From assembly GCA_020444325.1 (NCBI GenBank), contig JAHLLD010000007.1, positions 62,001 through 126,000 on the forward strand: a stretch of DNA of 64,000 bases, read 5' to 3'. The position numbers and the translations under genes were made by a program. Origin of the DNA: a bacterium (GTDB lineage Bacteria; Bacteroidota; Ignavibacteria; SZUA-365). This document shows positions 18,201 to 26,236 of this stretch, in pieces; within the stretch, counting starts at the first letter, position 1; each line of letters starts with the position of its first letter. The notes under the pieces are model-generated. The model did no database searches and was not told the DNA's origin. It was given only the letters and a program-made list of their open reading frames with translations.

Positions 18201-18346
18201 ACCGCTTTCCACTGTTCGGAATAGTCTTCAGACATGAAATACCTCGCGTATGATGCCGTGTTGTTTCCGTCGACGAACTGGGAGGAGAGAAACATGACCG
18301 GCGCAGTGATCAGAAACAGGAAGACGAGCCGAATGCCGAGCAGCAT
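12260..18346 (-). CDS. Bacterial alpha-2-macroglobulin with intact thioester
   Basis: At 2028 residues this is a large secreted macroglobulin-type protease inhibitor acting in the periplasm or at the cell surface. A signal anchor (LLGIRLVFLFLITAPVMFL) has no lipobox, unlike E. coli YfaS. A helical N-terminal region of about 450 residues precedes the macroglobulin domains (DRAIYRPGQTV near residue 600). A charged, Met/Ala/Asp-rich low-complexity stretch (about 1190-1245) lies where a bait region is expected. The A2M block begins FFYPDLMTDEDG (about 1260). The thioester CSEQ (Cys1486/Gln1489) is intact, followed by the helical thioester domain. No pbpC, its frequent partner, is adjacent. TCTGGAGAATTCTC precedes ATG 18346. 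Confidence 0.93.
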   Translation of the reverse strand: MLLGIRLVFLFLITAPVMFLSSQFVDGNNTASYARYFMSEDYSEQWKAVDKALDEGLPKTALELVEAIYTRAKTEDNQPQLVRAITYRVALRAVINEEEEVVLVRDLEKELEASSESTRSILTSMLADMYWNYYQANRWRINDRTQVEDAPEDDFRSWDATVFFDTTATLYRRSLAGAAELQKLPVKDWQEILYGGNLSGKYRPTMYDVLAHRALEFFENDEVDLPSPQQDFEVTDLQMLAPVTVFMRTEITSPNPANPRYQALRLYQQLLRFHAGRNDATALVDLDLLRLDFAQRITWHEDKDTTYYQAVLALHDSYRNEPISTQAGYYLARYQHELGNYPAALERCRTEDARFPDSRGAINCRALESGILQKEVQLTVEESMKPDAPILLSVGWRNVKTVYFRVVALPSLDRLAPRQNYRDRDEWLSELINRKAVHAWTQQLPDKGDYKLHRSDLRAPALPLGNYMILMSADRKFSLDENAIAYANFQVTRLSLQSFQEGRGDHFFWVMDAVDGHPIKDARVEMYTRKWRSSQNSHELVLEGSRATDGNGKFVLNAGRHRDGVMFRVMAGKDTLTIGESFYAWRSGQSNTQRRTLFFTDRAIYRPGQTVHVKGIVLEGNPSKADFKVVPDVTSTVVFYDVNHQKIHEMELRTNSYGSFNTTFTVPSGVLTGMMRIQNNWGSAGVRVEEYKRPKFEAEFEPVKGNYGLNDIVKVSGIAKAYAGSNIDGADVSWRVVRKTRYPYWYWWWRPMPRGEDREIAHGRGKTDGDGRFTLEFEAIPDKSIDRSTLPVFTYEITADVIDINGETHSASTNVSAGYTSIELSLSVPSVIERSDEQTLMFHARNLDGQPVAADGTVVLEKLETPDRILRSRYLPEPDTWVLSEQEFRRDFPHDIYRNENVPATWDVERQVMGHNLHMGEEGVDSLRLADLNPGSYRLTYSVKDPSGEDLTLLRTFTVFEEGAALPVPTAEFFVAQKTTAEPGETARFLFGSGFDRVHALYRVDFHGETQREEWQTLSSGARPYELAVEEKHRGGFSANVSFVRDYRLYQRSVSIHVPWSNKQLSVETTTFRDKLRPGQKEEWKITIKGPARDRVAAELLASMYDASLDAIYTTSWPRFSWPSYARYLNMGAHSFGGVSAQLYIDDWNTGYSYYSQSYDRLNLFLLGQGGRYYGRHMYKSQQAMGMGFGSGVQEDAMAMRAAPAAAEMEADGLAMGNRAEKKEMVLDEEMRDKDDAGDQGATQDGALDMVKARTNFNETAFFYPDLMTDEDGNVVLRFTVPEALTRWKLRLFAHTPDLKTGYLEKTTVTQKELMVMPNMPRFLRESDRVVLMTKISNLSDSALQGTVTLKLFDALSMQPVDEKFSLRNAGRNFSVEAGRSTTAQWEISIPEGSGPIVYRVVARAGDFSDGEEMALPVLPNRMLVTESMPMNIRGGQTRSFTFEKLVNSASSSTLTQHQLTLEMTSHPAWYAVQALPYLMEYPYECSEQVFSRYYANSIASHIVNSNPKIKRVFDQWKNTDALLSNLQKNQDLKMLLLEETPWVLQGKDESERKKRIALLFDLNHMSQQLDNAMLKLEKAQASNGGWPWFPGMPESRYITQYIIAGFGHLAELGITPKDERVQRMLRRAVQFMDDRMNADYMELKRRERSFDEEKDYLSQLEIQYLYARSYFMAQDIPSQYDEAVSFWQKESRKWWARRGYMAQGMIALALHRFKEKDVPQAIVRSLRERAMQNDEMGMYWKYGRGWFWYQAPIEAQAMLIEVFDVVANDGAAVDEMKIWLLKQKQVQDWGSTVSTAEACYALLRRGSDLLASDKLVEVTMGGERIDPRAMGAQVEAGSGHYRIDWHGGEIKPSMGNVTVKKEDKGIAWGAVYWQYFEQLDKITPAQTPLQIEKELYLQRNTDKGVVLEPITEDNVLKVGDVVKVRVVLRVDRDMEYVHLKDMRGAGLELINQLSGYHWKGGLGYYEAPRDASVNFFFHWLNKGVHVFEYPLRVSHAGEFSNGISSIQCMYAPEFTAHTAGIRVTVAK

Positions 18347-18453
18347 GAGAATTCTCCAGACTTGTAGATTGGTAACGGGCGTACTGAGTTTTGCTACTCA
18401 GCCAAATCGGATTTGTTCCTCGCCGTATCCCGCATAAAGGGGATAAATGCGTA

Positions 18454-18477
18454 CGGCCGGTACGAATGCACCGGCCG
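18454..18477 (-). terminator. Probable terminator of the LTD/PLD gene
   Basis: CGGCCGGT (18454-18461) and ACCGGCCG (18470-18477) form a perfect 8-bp stem with an 8-nt loop, 22 bp after the minus-strand stop. The following T tract is weak. A second small hairpin, CTGAGT-N6-ACTCAG (18384-18401), lies in the leader of the macroglobulin gene. Confidence 0.5.
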
Positions 18478-18498
18478 CAGCGTGACAATGTTTAACCG

Positions 18499-21400
18499 TC
18501 AGTTCGGGACGACAATGAAGCGCAGCGCATGCTGCTGCCGGTCACGCGTCGTAAGAAGCAACATGTAGCTGCCCGGACGAAGCTGCGCGGTCGGGAGAAG
18601 AAAGTTTCCTGACCGGAATGCATCCGTCACGGCTGCGCGGCGATACAGCTCACGTCCCAGCATATCGAACAGACGGATTTCCTCAACTGATGAGAAGCCA
18701 TCGGTTCGCACGGCTGCCTGCGCGCCCTGTGTGACCGGCTGCGGATACAGCGTGGCGGTAAAGCCCTCGGGCACGACATTCGCGCCGTCGACATCCAGGA
18801 CGATGATCGCGCTGCCGCCGGCATCGCGATACCGCGTGTACCATTCCTGCAGATATTGCTCGGCCAGCGAGCGGTCATGCAAAACGATGGTGTTTTCATT
18901 GTTCGAGAATTCAGCAGAGTTCGACCAGTTGTGCGAGCCCGTCACGATACCGGGATCATCACCGCCGTCCGCATCCACGAGCAGATACTTGTGATGCAGC
19001 AGGCCGGACAGCCCTTTTTTCAGGAACACGTCCACCCCACTGCTCTGCAGGTAGGAAAATTCGTTTCCCTGGTCGGAATTGTTGTCCATGATTCCGCGCA
19101 CTGAAAGTCCGGCATCATGCTGATCGACCAGCGCGCGTGCCAGATCGTCGCGCGTGAATGTGAGTGTCGCGAAATACAGCGATTGTTTTGCGCGCTCGAT
19201 TTCCCGGAGGATGATGCGCGTGGTCTGGTCACTGGGACTGAAATACAGATCCACAGGGATATCGTCGTCGCCGATGGAGAACACATGCGGCGTGTTGTCG
19301 AGCTTGCGTGCGCCGAAGCGTGAGAGCGTACTGTTGGGCGTCTCGGTATCAGATCCCCACATTTCCTCGAACTCGCGGGTGTAGGCCCCGGCAAGCGCCT
19401 GGTCCTGTATCGCCAGCACGTTCTGCGCGTCATTGTCCGTTCCGGGATCGGTCGGGTTCCACGAGCCCATCATCACCCAGTCATCGGTATCGCTGCTGCG
19501 ATCCCGCCCGTCGATGACGACGAACTTGTTGTGCATCAGTCCGGCACCCGCATTGGCGCGGTCGAAATTATCGACGATGGCAGGCAGGTTGTTGCGGACG
19601 GTGCGAATCGCGTTGGTGTTCGCGTTGTCCGTCTCAAAAATGGCGCGGATGCTGACACCGCGATCCTTCGCTGCGAGCAGACGATCGGCGATATCATCGC
19701 CGACCATGCCACTGAGGGAGTAAAAGCACAGGTCGATGCTGTACTGCGCGGCATCGATGCGATCCATGAGGAGATTCTCCAGTTTCACGTCTCCTGCCGC
19801 AGGCTCCGCACCAGCTATATCGTTGTTGACGTCCTGGTTGAAATACGCATTGATGGTACCGGTGGAAGTCAAACTGCGCGTGCTGACGTACATCGGCTGC
19901 GCGAAACTGGTGTCGCTGCCGGCGACGGAAAAAGGCTGCACTTTATAGATGGTTGCGGGGTCGAGTCCTGTGATGCGCACCTCCTGCTCTGCGGCGGGAG
20001 TACCGCTGCCCGCGGCATAGCCGAGTTCGTAGGCATCAGTGAGACCATAGCGAAGATGTGCCGTGGCGTCAGGCGAGACCGTCCAGCTGATGGTCACGGC
20101 ATCGGTTTCTGTGGGACGCTCATGCATGGGTGTGGTCAGCAGGCGCGGACCTGATGCAATAATATCGCTGCTGATACGCGGCATGAGCTGATAGCCGCCG
20201 ACGTAGGGACTGTTGCGCTGATACTGGCTCAGCACACCCACGATATCGAAGCTGCCGCCCGGCGCCGGCTGTCCCGCAAACGGCACATCGTTGTCGATAC
20301 GCACATCCAATTCCTTCGTGCCATCCGACAGCGTGTAATTCACGCCCGAGCCGCTCACCGTCCATGCCTGCGTATTCACCGTCACCCCGTTGATGCGGAG
20401 GAGGCGCGATTCATACTGCTCATTTCCGTTCTGTCCGTCACCGAGAATATCTGCGATGGAGACTTCCAGTGGAATGATGGCGTTGCCGGTGGAAGGTTTG
20501 GCATCGAGGGTGACGTTCTCCATCTCCGTCAGTCCATTATAGTGCGTGATGGTGCCGGTGATAGTTACCTCGTCACCGATACTGACGGCCTCGGTGAAAT
20601 TGAAATCATACACCGCGATTCCGCCGGTGTGATCCTGTACGTAGGCAGGTGCGCCAAACTGATCCGCTACGGTAACGAGTCCATTGACCGTAACGATTTC
20701 ACCCAGCTTGACAGGAACGCCGCTGGCGTTGTTTTCACGCGCTTCCGCAATGGGAATGGGTCCCCCGGCCACAAAAACCGTCGGCGGATTCTGAATGGGC
20801 AGATACTGTTCGCTGCCGAAGGTCAGGATGGTGAAGGGGTAATTCCCCGTCGTTGAAGCGGCCGTGATATTGCTGATGGTGATCTCCGCTTCCTCTTCAG
20901 CGAAGGACAGCCGTGTGAGATACACCGTATCCCCCGTGGCCGCGATTTCAGCCTGCAGCCGTGTATCGGTTTGCACATCGGCAGGATCTCCCGTCCACAG
21001 CATTCCAACAGGAATGACGATTTTCATGCCTGAGATGCTGTAGTCGGGTGAGGGACGGAAGGTAATCGTTGCGGTGAAATCCTCAGCCGCATCGGTCTCG
21101 GTGGGAGAAATTTCCGCACTGCCCGAACCGTCGGCCGAAGGTGGTTCCTGTGCGCTCGCGCTGTTTTGCGGGTTGCGTCCGTTGGACTGCACGATGAAGT
21201 CCTGCGCATTGTCGTCACTGTCCCACCCGTTTCCGGCGAATTCCTCACTGCCGCCGGCCGCGAGATCGGAGGCGGTGGATGTAGAAGAGGCCTTGCGCTC
21301 AACGCTGTTCCCGTTTGCGCTCTCGCCGTGATTCGGCGCTCCGGATCCTTCCGGGTCATTCCCGCTTCCGTAGCCGACACGGTCCACTTCCTTTCCGGCA

Positions 21401-21765
21401 TCGTCAACGATACGGATATTGCCATTGTCGGCCATACCGGAAGAGGACCATTGTACGTCCGCAGCAGGACTCTCGGCCCAGCTGCTGCCGGTGATCAGGA
21501 AAAACGACTTCCCTCGCATGACGCTTCCTTCGGGAATGCTGACGAGGGCGAAATACGACGATCCGCTGGCGGAGCGGTACTGCAGTTCCCAGCCGGAGAT
21601 GTCCACATCCCCGCTGCCGGGATTGTACAGTTCAACGAATTCGCCTGCCTGGTTGCCCGCGGCACCGCGGGTGGCGAACTCACTGATGACGACATGATCG
21701 GCCTGCTGGGCGGCAAGCGGCGCCAGCAGAAGGAAAAACAGCGGAACAATCAAAAACTTCTTCAT
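18499..21765 (-). CDS. T9SS-secreted lamin-tail / OB-fold / phospholipase-D-like protein
   Basis: The 1088-residue exported protein begins MKKFLIVPLFFLLLAPLAAQQ (signal peptide). In order it has a lamin-tail domain (about 25-130, HVVISEFATRG ... GEFVELYNPG), a low-complexity linker, an OB-fold-like segment (about 360-450, VNGLVTVADQFGAPAYVQD), an FnIII-like region, then two HKD half-sites: HNK with Asp and GSWN (His745) and HxK with Asp and GSHNWS (His924). The C-terminus is a type-A sorting domain (FDMLGRELYRR ... LRPGSYMLLL). LTD and OB modules occur in extracellular nucleases such as ExeM, so DNA is a likelier substrate than phospholipid (inference). The upstream in-frame start at 21825 lacks a signal sequence. 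Confidence 0.88.
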   Translation of the reverse strand: MKKFLIVPLFFLLLAPLAAQQADHVVISEFATRGAAGNQAGEFVELYNPGSGDVDISGWELQYRSASGSSYFALVSIPEGSVMRGKSFFLITGSSWAESPAADVQWSSSGMADNGNIRIVDDAGKEVDRVGYGSGNDPEGSGAPNHGESANGNSVERKASSTSTASDLAAGGSEEFAGNGWDSDDNAQDFIVQSNGRNPQNSASAQEPPSADGSGSAEISPTETDAAEDFTATITFRPSPDYSISGMKIVIPVGMLWTGDPADVQTDTRLQAEIAATGDTVYLTRLSFAEEEAEITISNITAASTTGNYPFTILTFGSEQYLPIQNPPTVFVAGGPIPIAEARENNASGVPVKLGEIVTVNGLVTVADQFGAPAYVQDHTGGIAVYDFNFTEAVSIGDEVTITGTITHYNGLTEMENVTLDAKPSTGNAIIPLEVSIADILGDGQNGNEQYESRLLRINGVTVNTQAWTVSGSGVNYTLSDGTKELDVRIDNDVPFAGQPAPGGSFDIVGVLSQYQRNSPYVGGYQLMPRISSDIIASGPRLLTTPMHERPTETDAVTISWTVSPDATAHLRYGLTDAYELGYAAGSGTPAAEQEVRITGLDPATIYKVQPFSVAGSDTSFAQPMYVSTRSLTSTGTINAYFNQDVNNDIAGAEPAAGDVKLENLLMDRIDAAQYSIDLCFYSLSGMVGDDIADRLLAAKDRGVSIRAIFETDNANTNAIRTVRNNLPAIVDNFDRANAGAGLMHNKFVVIDGRDRSSDTDDWVMMGSWNPTDPGTDNDAQNVLAIQDQALAGAYTREFEEMWGSDTETPNSTLSRFGARKLDNTPHVFSIGDDDIPVDLYFSPSDQTTRIILREIERAKQSLYFATLTFTRDDLARALVDQHDAGLSVRGIMDNNSDQGNEFSYLQSSGVDVFLKKGLSGLLHHKYLLVDADGGDDPGIVTGSHNWSNSAEFSNNENTIVLHDRSLAEQYLQEWYTRYRDAGGSAIIVLDVDGANVVPEGFTATLYPQPVTQGAQAAVRTDGFSSVEEIRLFDMLGRELYRRAAVTDAFRSGNFLLPTAQLRPGSYMLLLTTRDRQQHALRFIVVPN

Positions 21766-21909
21766 CGTGCTCACATATATGATGACGGGTAATACGTTGC
21801 CTACAGGTATAGCAGAAATATACAAAACACACTCTACGGGTGGTTACCGGCCATGCATTTTCCTGCCTCGCCTGCGCTGGGCGAAAATGGCGTATCTGCC
21901 CTTCCTGCT

Positions 21910-21967
21910 TTGACTTCTGCTGAAATCTTCTGATATTTCGTAATCTTTTTACTTCCCGCGGGGAAGT
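21910..21967 (+). promoter_or_regulatory. Promoter and leader hairpin of the DPM1-like gene
   Basis: TTGACT (21910-21915) and TATTTC (21934-21939) are separated by 18 bp, with a start near 21946. The short leader contains ACTTCCC-GCG-GGGAAGT (21951-21967), a perfect 7-bp hairpin that buries the only purine-rich stretch (GGGGAAG) before ATG 21979. Confidence 0.5.
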
Positions 21968-21978
21968 GCATCGCCATT

Positions 21979-22698
21979 ATGAAGCGCGCACTGATCATCA
22001 TACCGACTTACAACGAGCTGGAGAACATCCAGAACATCGTGCCGGACATCCTTTCGCGGGATGACCGGCTTGAAGTATTGGTCGTCGATGATAATTCCCC
22101 TGACGGCACCGCCGGCAAGGTACGCGGGATGATGGAAGGCAATGACCGCATCCATCTGCTCGAGCGCGAAAAGAAAATGGGCCTGGGCACCGCCTACGTC
22201 GCCGGTTTCAAGTATGCCATCGCGCAGGGATATGATTACGTCTTTGAGATGGATGCCGATTTTTCGCACGATCCGAGTACCCTTCCGCGTTTTCTCGAAG
22301 CGATAGAGGAATTCGACCTCGTCCTCGGCTCCCGTTACATCGAAGGAGTGAATGTGGTGAACTGGCCGATGAAGCGCCTGCTGCTCAGCTATTTCGCCAA
22401 CCAGTACACACGCATCGTCACCGGTCTCCCCGTGCGCGATGCGACCGGCGGCTTCAAATGCTTCCGCATCGAAGTGCTGAAAGCCATTGACCTCGACCAG
22501 GTGCGCAGCAACGGCTACAGCTTCCAGATCGAAATGAGCTTCAAAGCCTGGAAAAAAGGCTTCCGCATTCACGAAATCCCCATCATCTTCATGGATCGCC
22601 GCGTCGGTATCTCGAAGATGTCCAAAAAGATCGTTCGCGAAGCCGTCACGATGGTCTGGCGCCTGCGCTTCCAGAGCATGTTCGGTAAAATATCTTGA
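21979..22698 (+). CDS. Polyprenol-phosphate mannosyltransferase-like GT2
   Basis: A 239-residue family-2 glycosyltransferase of the DPM1/Ppm1 type, transferring a sugar from a nucleotide donor to polyprenyl phosphate at the inner membrane face. It has IIIPTYNELENI (N-terminal donor loop), VVDDNSPDGTA, the metal motif MDADFSHDP, GSRYIEG and VRDATGGFKCFR, all characteristic. It lacks the C-terminal membrane helices of GtrB-like members, so it is probably peripheral. The product would feed a membrane glycosyltransferase not seen here. The tRNA-Glu promoter overlaps its stop codon. Confidence 0.9.
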   Translation: MKRALIIIPTYNELENIQNIVPDILSRDDRLEVLVVDDNSPDGTAGKVRGMMEGNDRIHLLEREKKMGLGTAYVAGFKYAIAQGYDYVFEMDADFSHDPSTLPRFLEAIEEFDLVLGSRYIEGVNVVNWPMKRLLLSYFANQYTRIVTGLPVRDATGGFKCFRIEVLKAIDLDQVRSNGYSFQIEMSFKAWKKGFRIHEIPIIFMDRRVGISKMSKKIVREAVTMVWRLRFQSMFGKIS

Positions 22699-22724
22699 CT
22701 TTCGACGCGAAAGCGTCGTATATT
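22695..22724 (+). promoter_or_regulatory. Promoter of tRNA-Glu with hairpin spacer
   Basis: TTGACT (22695-22700) and TATATT (22719-22724) have an 18-bp spacer, with a start near 22731 just before the tRNA. The -35 overlaps the upstream TGA stop. The spacer contains CGACGC-GAAA-GCGTCG (22703-22718), a perfect dyad. Confidence 0.75.
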
Positions 22725-22734
22725 AGTAGACTTT

Positions 22735-22807
22735 GCGCCCATCGACTAGAGGCCTAGGTCGTCAGCCTTTCACGCTGAAAACACGGGTTCGAATCCCGTT
22801 GGGCGCA
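22735..22807 (+). tRNA. tRNA-Glu (TTC anticodon)
   Basis: A 73-nt cloverleaf with acceptor GCGCCCA/TGGGCGC and discriminator A, anticodon stem TCAGC/GCTGA and loop CTTTCAC (anticodon TTC), and T arm ACGGG-TTCGAAT-CCCGT. CCA is not encoded, unlike the tRNA-His in this window. Confidence 0.97.
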
Positions 22808-22813
22808 CTGAGA

Positions 22814-22842
22814 ACGCCTCTCCTTCCCCGCAGGAGAGGCGT
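22814..22842 (+). terminator. Terminator after tRNA-Glu
   Basis: ACGCCTCTCC (22814-22823) and GGAGAGGCGT (22833-22842) form a perfect 10-bp stem, followed by CTGTTATTATTT. On the other strand it also lies just beyond the stop of the convergent T9SS gene. Confidence 0.8.
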
Positions 22843-22885
22843 CTGTTATTATTTGGATACCAATGCGCCTCGAGGCTGCCCCGGA

Positions 22886-25800
22886 TCATCGCACGATGGT
22901 GATGGGACGCCAGTCGCACTGCGCGCCGCTGCGGAGGATGAGGAAATACTGTCCTGCCGGGAGGCTGGAGATGTCCAGCTGCCCGCTCTGCACACCGGAA
23001 GTGGAGGCGGCGCTGGAAGTGCTGCGACGGGGCCGCCCAAGAATATCGCAGAGGACAATGGTTGCCTCAGCCTGTGAGAACTGCTGGTATTGTACGGTAA
23101 GCATGTTTGCAGACGAGATTACCGGCACAGGGAAAACATCCGTGATGCGAAGCGTAACCGACTGAGGCAGGTTACCGGCGGCAAGGGGACGATCGAGAGT
23201 AAATGACCATACCGGGGACCATGGGCCGGGTACGGTATCGCGCAGGGCGCGCACGCGCCAGTAGTACCTGCCCCTCGTCCACATACTTCCAGCAATATTG
23301 ATGTAGGTGGATGCGTTTCCTCTCTGTGCATCGATGATGATTTCGTTATTAAATGCAGTATCGCGTGATACCTGTAATTGCGAGAGGTTCACGCAATCAG
23401 GCCTGTACCATCGAATGGATGGAGCATCCGCATAGATGAGTGTTGCCTGGTCCGGGGGTTCACTCTGCAGTGGCGCGGCAACGAATTCATCCACCGTCCG
23501 AAACGATACCACAGGCGACCACGGTCCGGCCCCCGCAGCAGAGACAGAGCGCACACGAAGCCAGTACTTCCTTCCGTACTCCAGGGATACCGCGCTGAAC
23601 GAGGTCTCACCCTCAACACGCTGCGTCACAACGGGCGACAGGAAAGATGTGTCCCGGGAAAGCTCAATTTCGGCATATTGCACGCAGGGCTCTGCGTCCC
23701 ACGTGACTTCTACATCCGGAGTGAGGCAGGAATCGTTTTGCCGTGGAGTCCACACCCGGGTCTGAGGAAGCGGCGTGGTGGTGAAGCGGGCGGTCGTTGA
23801 GCTCCGCGTGCTGTTTTCTTCTTCAGCGTGGGAGACGGCCCAATAGTATGTTGTGAATGGGGACAGGGTTCCAACTCCGATCGCGGTGTCATACACGAGC
23901 GTATCCAGGACGAGGTACATGGGATGCAGCGATTCCACGGTTCCGCAACGGACGTGGAAAGGTCCGGGCAGTGAAGAGGCGGACCACTGCAGCGTCACCG
24001 TATCAGGCACACAGGTTGCATTGTCTTCCGGGAAAATCGGGTAAAGGAACGCCAGCATGGCATCGAGCCGCGTCTTCAGTATCCCGAGTCGCTGGGTTCC
24101 GATGTAGAGATCTCCGTCGTTGACCGCAATGGTACGAGGCTCCATATCCGGGAGATCGCGCAGGGTCCAGCTGTCTCCGCGATCAGAACTCAGCGCCAGT
24201 CCGCGGCTCATATCGAGTACGATTAGTGTGTCTTCCCCGATCATGAGAAGGTCATCCGCGGCACCGTATCCGTCACCAGGAAATTCCCAGCTGTCTCCTC
24301 GATTCGACGTGCGTGCGATGACATCGGATCTCTCCTTTCGGGCATACAACATGGGACCCCGCCCCGTAAACAGGCGGCCGATACCCCAGGGAGCTTCACG
24401 TGAAATCCACGACGAATCTTTCCCTGCTTTCCGCCAGAGATCATTTTGACGTACAAGCAGAACAGTACCCTCAACTTCCGCAATTGCTCCGGGAATCGGT
24501 ACGAATCCCGGGATTTCGTCTACCTCCCAGTTCCTGCCGTTGTCTTTTGATAAGAACAGGGAATCCAGGGATCTACCCAGCCATCGACCGCTTTGTTCGC
24601 TGGTGTTCGCGTAGGTGATCAATCGTGATGGGTTCACCAGTGTCCAGTGGCGACCGCGATCCGTCGTGCGTCCCAGTGCATTCATGCCGTTGATCGTAGC
24701 GAAAACCGTATCGGGAGGAGCCAGGAAGACAGCCTTCATCTCGGGCACCTGGGTAAATGTCCACCGAATTGATGGTCCTTCGAACATCTCCCACTGCGCT
24801 TCCTGACCATCCCATTCATATAGCCTGGAAGATGTCTCATCGCCTGAAACTGCGAAGACGGTCCCATCATCAGCAATGGTGAGGGGATAGTCAACCGGGA
24901 GGGGTGTGAATCCCGTTCGCTCCGCATCTGAACTGAAACTTCGATAGCGGAGCATCCCGAACCCGGCACCAAAGCAGGTGAAATGTCCCCGGGCATTAAA
25001 TGCTATCATGGATGTAATCGTCACATCGGAGGATGGGATTTCAGTCCATGACGAGCCACGATCTGATGTAAGAAGCAGGATCTGATCATTGTCCGGTGTC
25101 ATGATGGCGTGGGCGATCACGCCGCTGTCCGACCGAATGAACCTGCTCTCTCTCACCGTGTACTGATAACCCCCGGGATAAATTTCCCGGGTATACAGAG
25201 TATCCCACTGCTGCCCTGCTGTTGTCGTCCGCAGAATGCAGAACGGAAAGGCAAGTCCAACCCGCGTCGTCCCGCTGATGAGTATGCTGTTGTTTCCACC
25301 ATCAACCACACCTATCGGCTCCACTTCGCTGCAGAACACCTCCCAGGTACTCCCGTGATCCGTGCTGCGCAAGAGCGTATCGATCCCTGCGGAATTATCC
25401 CACCAGAGGTACAAGTCCTCATCAATGCAAGAGAGCTTTGCGACTGCGTTGAGTTCAGGGTGAAATGGTATCGTGCAGGATTGCCATGTGTCTCCACGGT
25501 CCGTCGTAAGAAGCAGGCCATGATATTCCGTTGCAACGTAAAGCCGTCCCGCACTGTCGGTTGCAATCTCGAACAGCGCTCCATCCGTGACTGCCGTACT
25601 GTCGATTCTATTCCATGTCGTCCCGCTGTCGGTTGTGCGAAACAGCGCGTAATCGCTCATGTAATACACGCAATTCGCGCCATCAATCGCCATACGGTAA
25701 CGTTGTGTACTCACACCAGCCGGCCATTCCAGAGGCATCCAGCTGTCACCATCGTCCAGCGAATGAAATAGCTGAGGTCTGGTAAGGCCTTCCGGATCGC

Positions 25801-25966
25801 GGCTCTGGCCCTCGACAACCGCATAATGGGTCGTGCCCGAGCGAGCATGCGCGCGTACGAGCCCACCAGTTGGAGGCGGAATAGTGTCCCATGATTGCGC
25901 ACGGACCGTCGAGGCGAACATGATCCCTATCATCCCCAGGGTGATAAACAAGAAACGCAAATGCAT
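22886..25966 (-). CDS. T9SS cargo with BNR/sortilin-like and FnIII-like repeats
   Basis: The 1026-residue secreted protein begins MHLRFLFITLGMIGIMFA with cleavage near VRAQS. The first two thirds are repeats of the type 'TxDRGxxW' (DSGTTWNRID, DRGDTWQSC, DRGRHWTLV, DRGDSWTLR), the Asp-box/BNR signature of beta-propellers. Next come two fibronectin-like segments (ARFTT...PDVEVTWDAEPC, then WSPVVSFRT and YYWRVRAL). It ends in a sorting-type domain (VLCDILGRPRR ... LPAGQYFLILRSG). GTGGAGGATTGC precedes ATG 25966. No catalytic residue set is evident, so binding or adhesion is as likely as glycosidase activity. Confidence 0.85.
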   Translation of the reverse strand: MHLRFLFITLGMIGIMFASTVRAQSWDTIPPPTGGLVRAHARSGTTHYAVVEGQSRDPEGLTRPQLFHSLDDGDSWMPLEWPAGVSTQRYRMAIDGANCVYYMSDYALFRTTDSGTTWNRIDSTAVTDGALFEIATDSAGRLYVATEYHGLLLTTDRGDTWQSCTIPFHPELNAVAKLSCIDEDLYLWWDNSAGIDTLLRSTDHGSTWEVFCSEVEPIGVVDGGNNSILISGTTRVGLAFPFCILRTTTAGQQWDTLYTREIYPGGYQYTVRESRFIRSDSGVIAHAIMTPDNDQILLLTSDRGSSWTEIPSSDVTITSMIAFNARGHFTCFGAGFGMLRYRSFSSDAERTGFTPLPVDYPLTIADDGTVFAVSGDETSSRLYEWDGQEAQWEMFEGPSIRWTFTQVPEMKAVFLAPPDTVFATINGMNALGRTTDRGRHWTLVNPSRLITYANTSEQSGRWLGRSLDSLFLSKDNGRNWEVDEIPGFVPIPGAIAEVEGTVLLVRQNDLWRKAGKDSSWISREAPWGIGRLFTGRGPMLYARKERSDVIARTSNRGDSWEFPGDGYGAADDLLMIGEDTLIVLDMSRGLALSSDRGDSWTLRDLPDMEPRTIAVNDGDLYIGTQRLGILKTRLDAMLAFLYPIFPEDNATCVPDTVTLQWSASSLPGPFHVRCGTVESLHPMYLVLDTLVYDTAIGVGTLSPFTTYYWAVSHAEEENSTRSSTTARFTTTPLPQTRVWTPRQNDSCLTPDVEVTWDAEPCVQYAEIELSRDTSFLSPVVTQRVEGETSFSAVSLEYGRKYWLRVRSVSAAGAGPWSPVVSFRTVDEFVAAPLQSEPPDQATLIYADAPSIRWYRPDCVNLSQLQVSRDTAFNNEIIIDAQRGNASTYINIAGSMWTRGRYYWRVRALRDTVPGPWSPVWSFTLDRPLAAGNLPQSVTLRITDVFPVPVISSANMLTVQYQQFSQAEATIVLCDILGRPRRSTSSAASTSGVQSGQLDISSLPAGQYFLILRSGAQCDWRPITIVR

Positions 25967-26181
25967 GCAATCCTCCACTCATGAGTATGCACGGGATGGT
26001 GGTGCGCATCCACCTGCCGGGTACCTGGTGCTCCAGACGCCTGCAAGAAGCAGTTCCCGTGCCGTTCGATACACTAAAGACACACAAGCTGGAAAATAAT
26101 CCCCGCAGCCAGCAACTTCAATCAGAATCCTTCAGATGCTTCGCCCCGTGCTGGCCACATCGTGCTGCGAAGTATAAAACA

Positions 26182-26209
26182 CCCGGTCCCCTGCTTGCAG
26201 GAGACCGGG
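26182..26209 (-). terminator. Terminator of the S9 peptidase gene
   Basis: CCCGGTC (26182-26188) pairs with GACCGGG (26203-26209), and inside it CCTGC-TT-GCAGG. On the minus strand it is followed by TGTTTTATA, 28 bp after the peptidase stop. The rest of the 26210-25967 gap shows nothing firm. Confidence 0.65.
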
Positions 26210-26236
26210 CCATTCTTTCCCCGAACGCAACGGTTG

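Noticed and set aside
22733-23077. Open frame starting inside tRNA-Glu
   Set aside because: It is the familiar false frame over a tRNA (RVRIPLG-type translation) and crosses the terminator.
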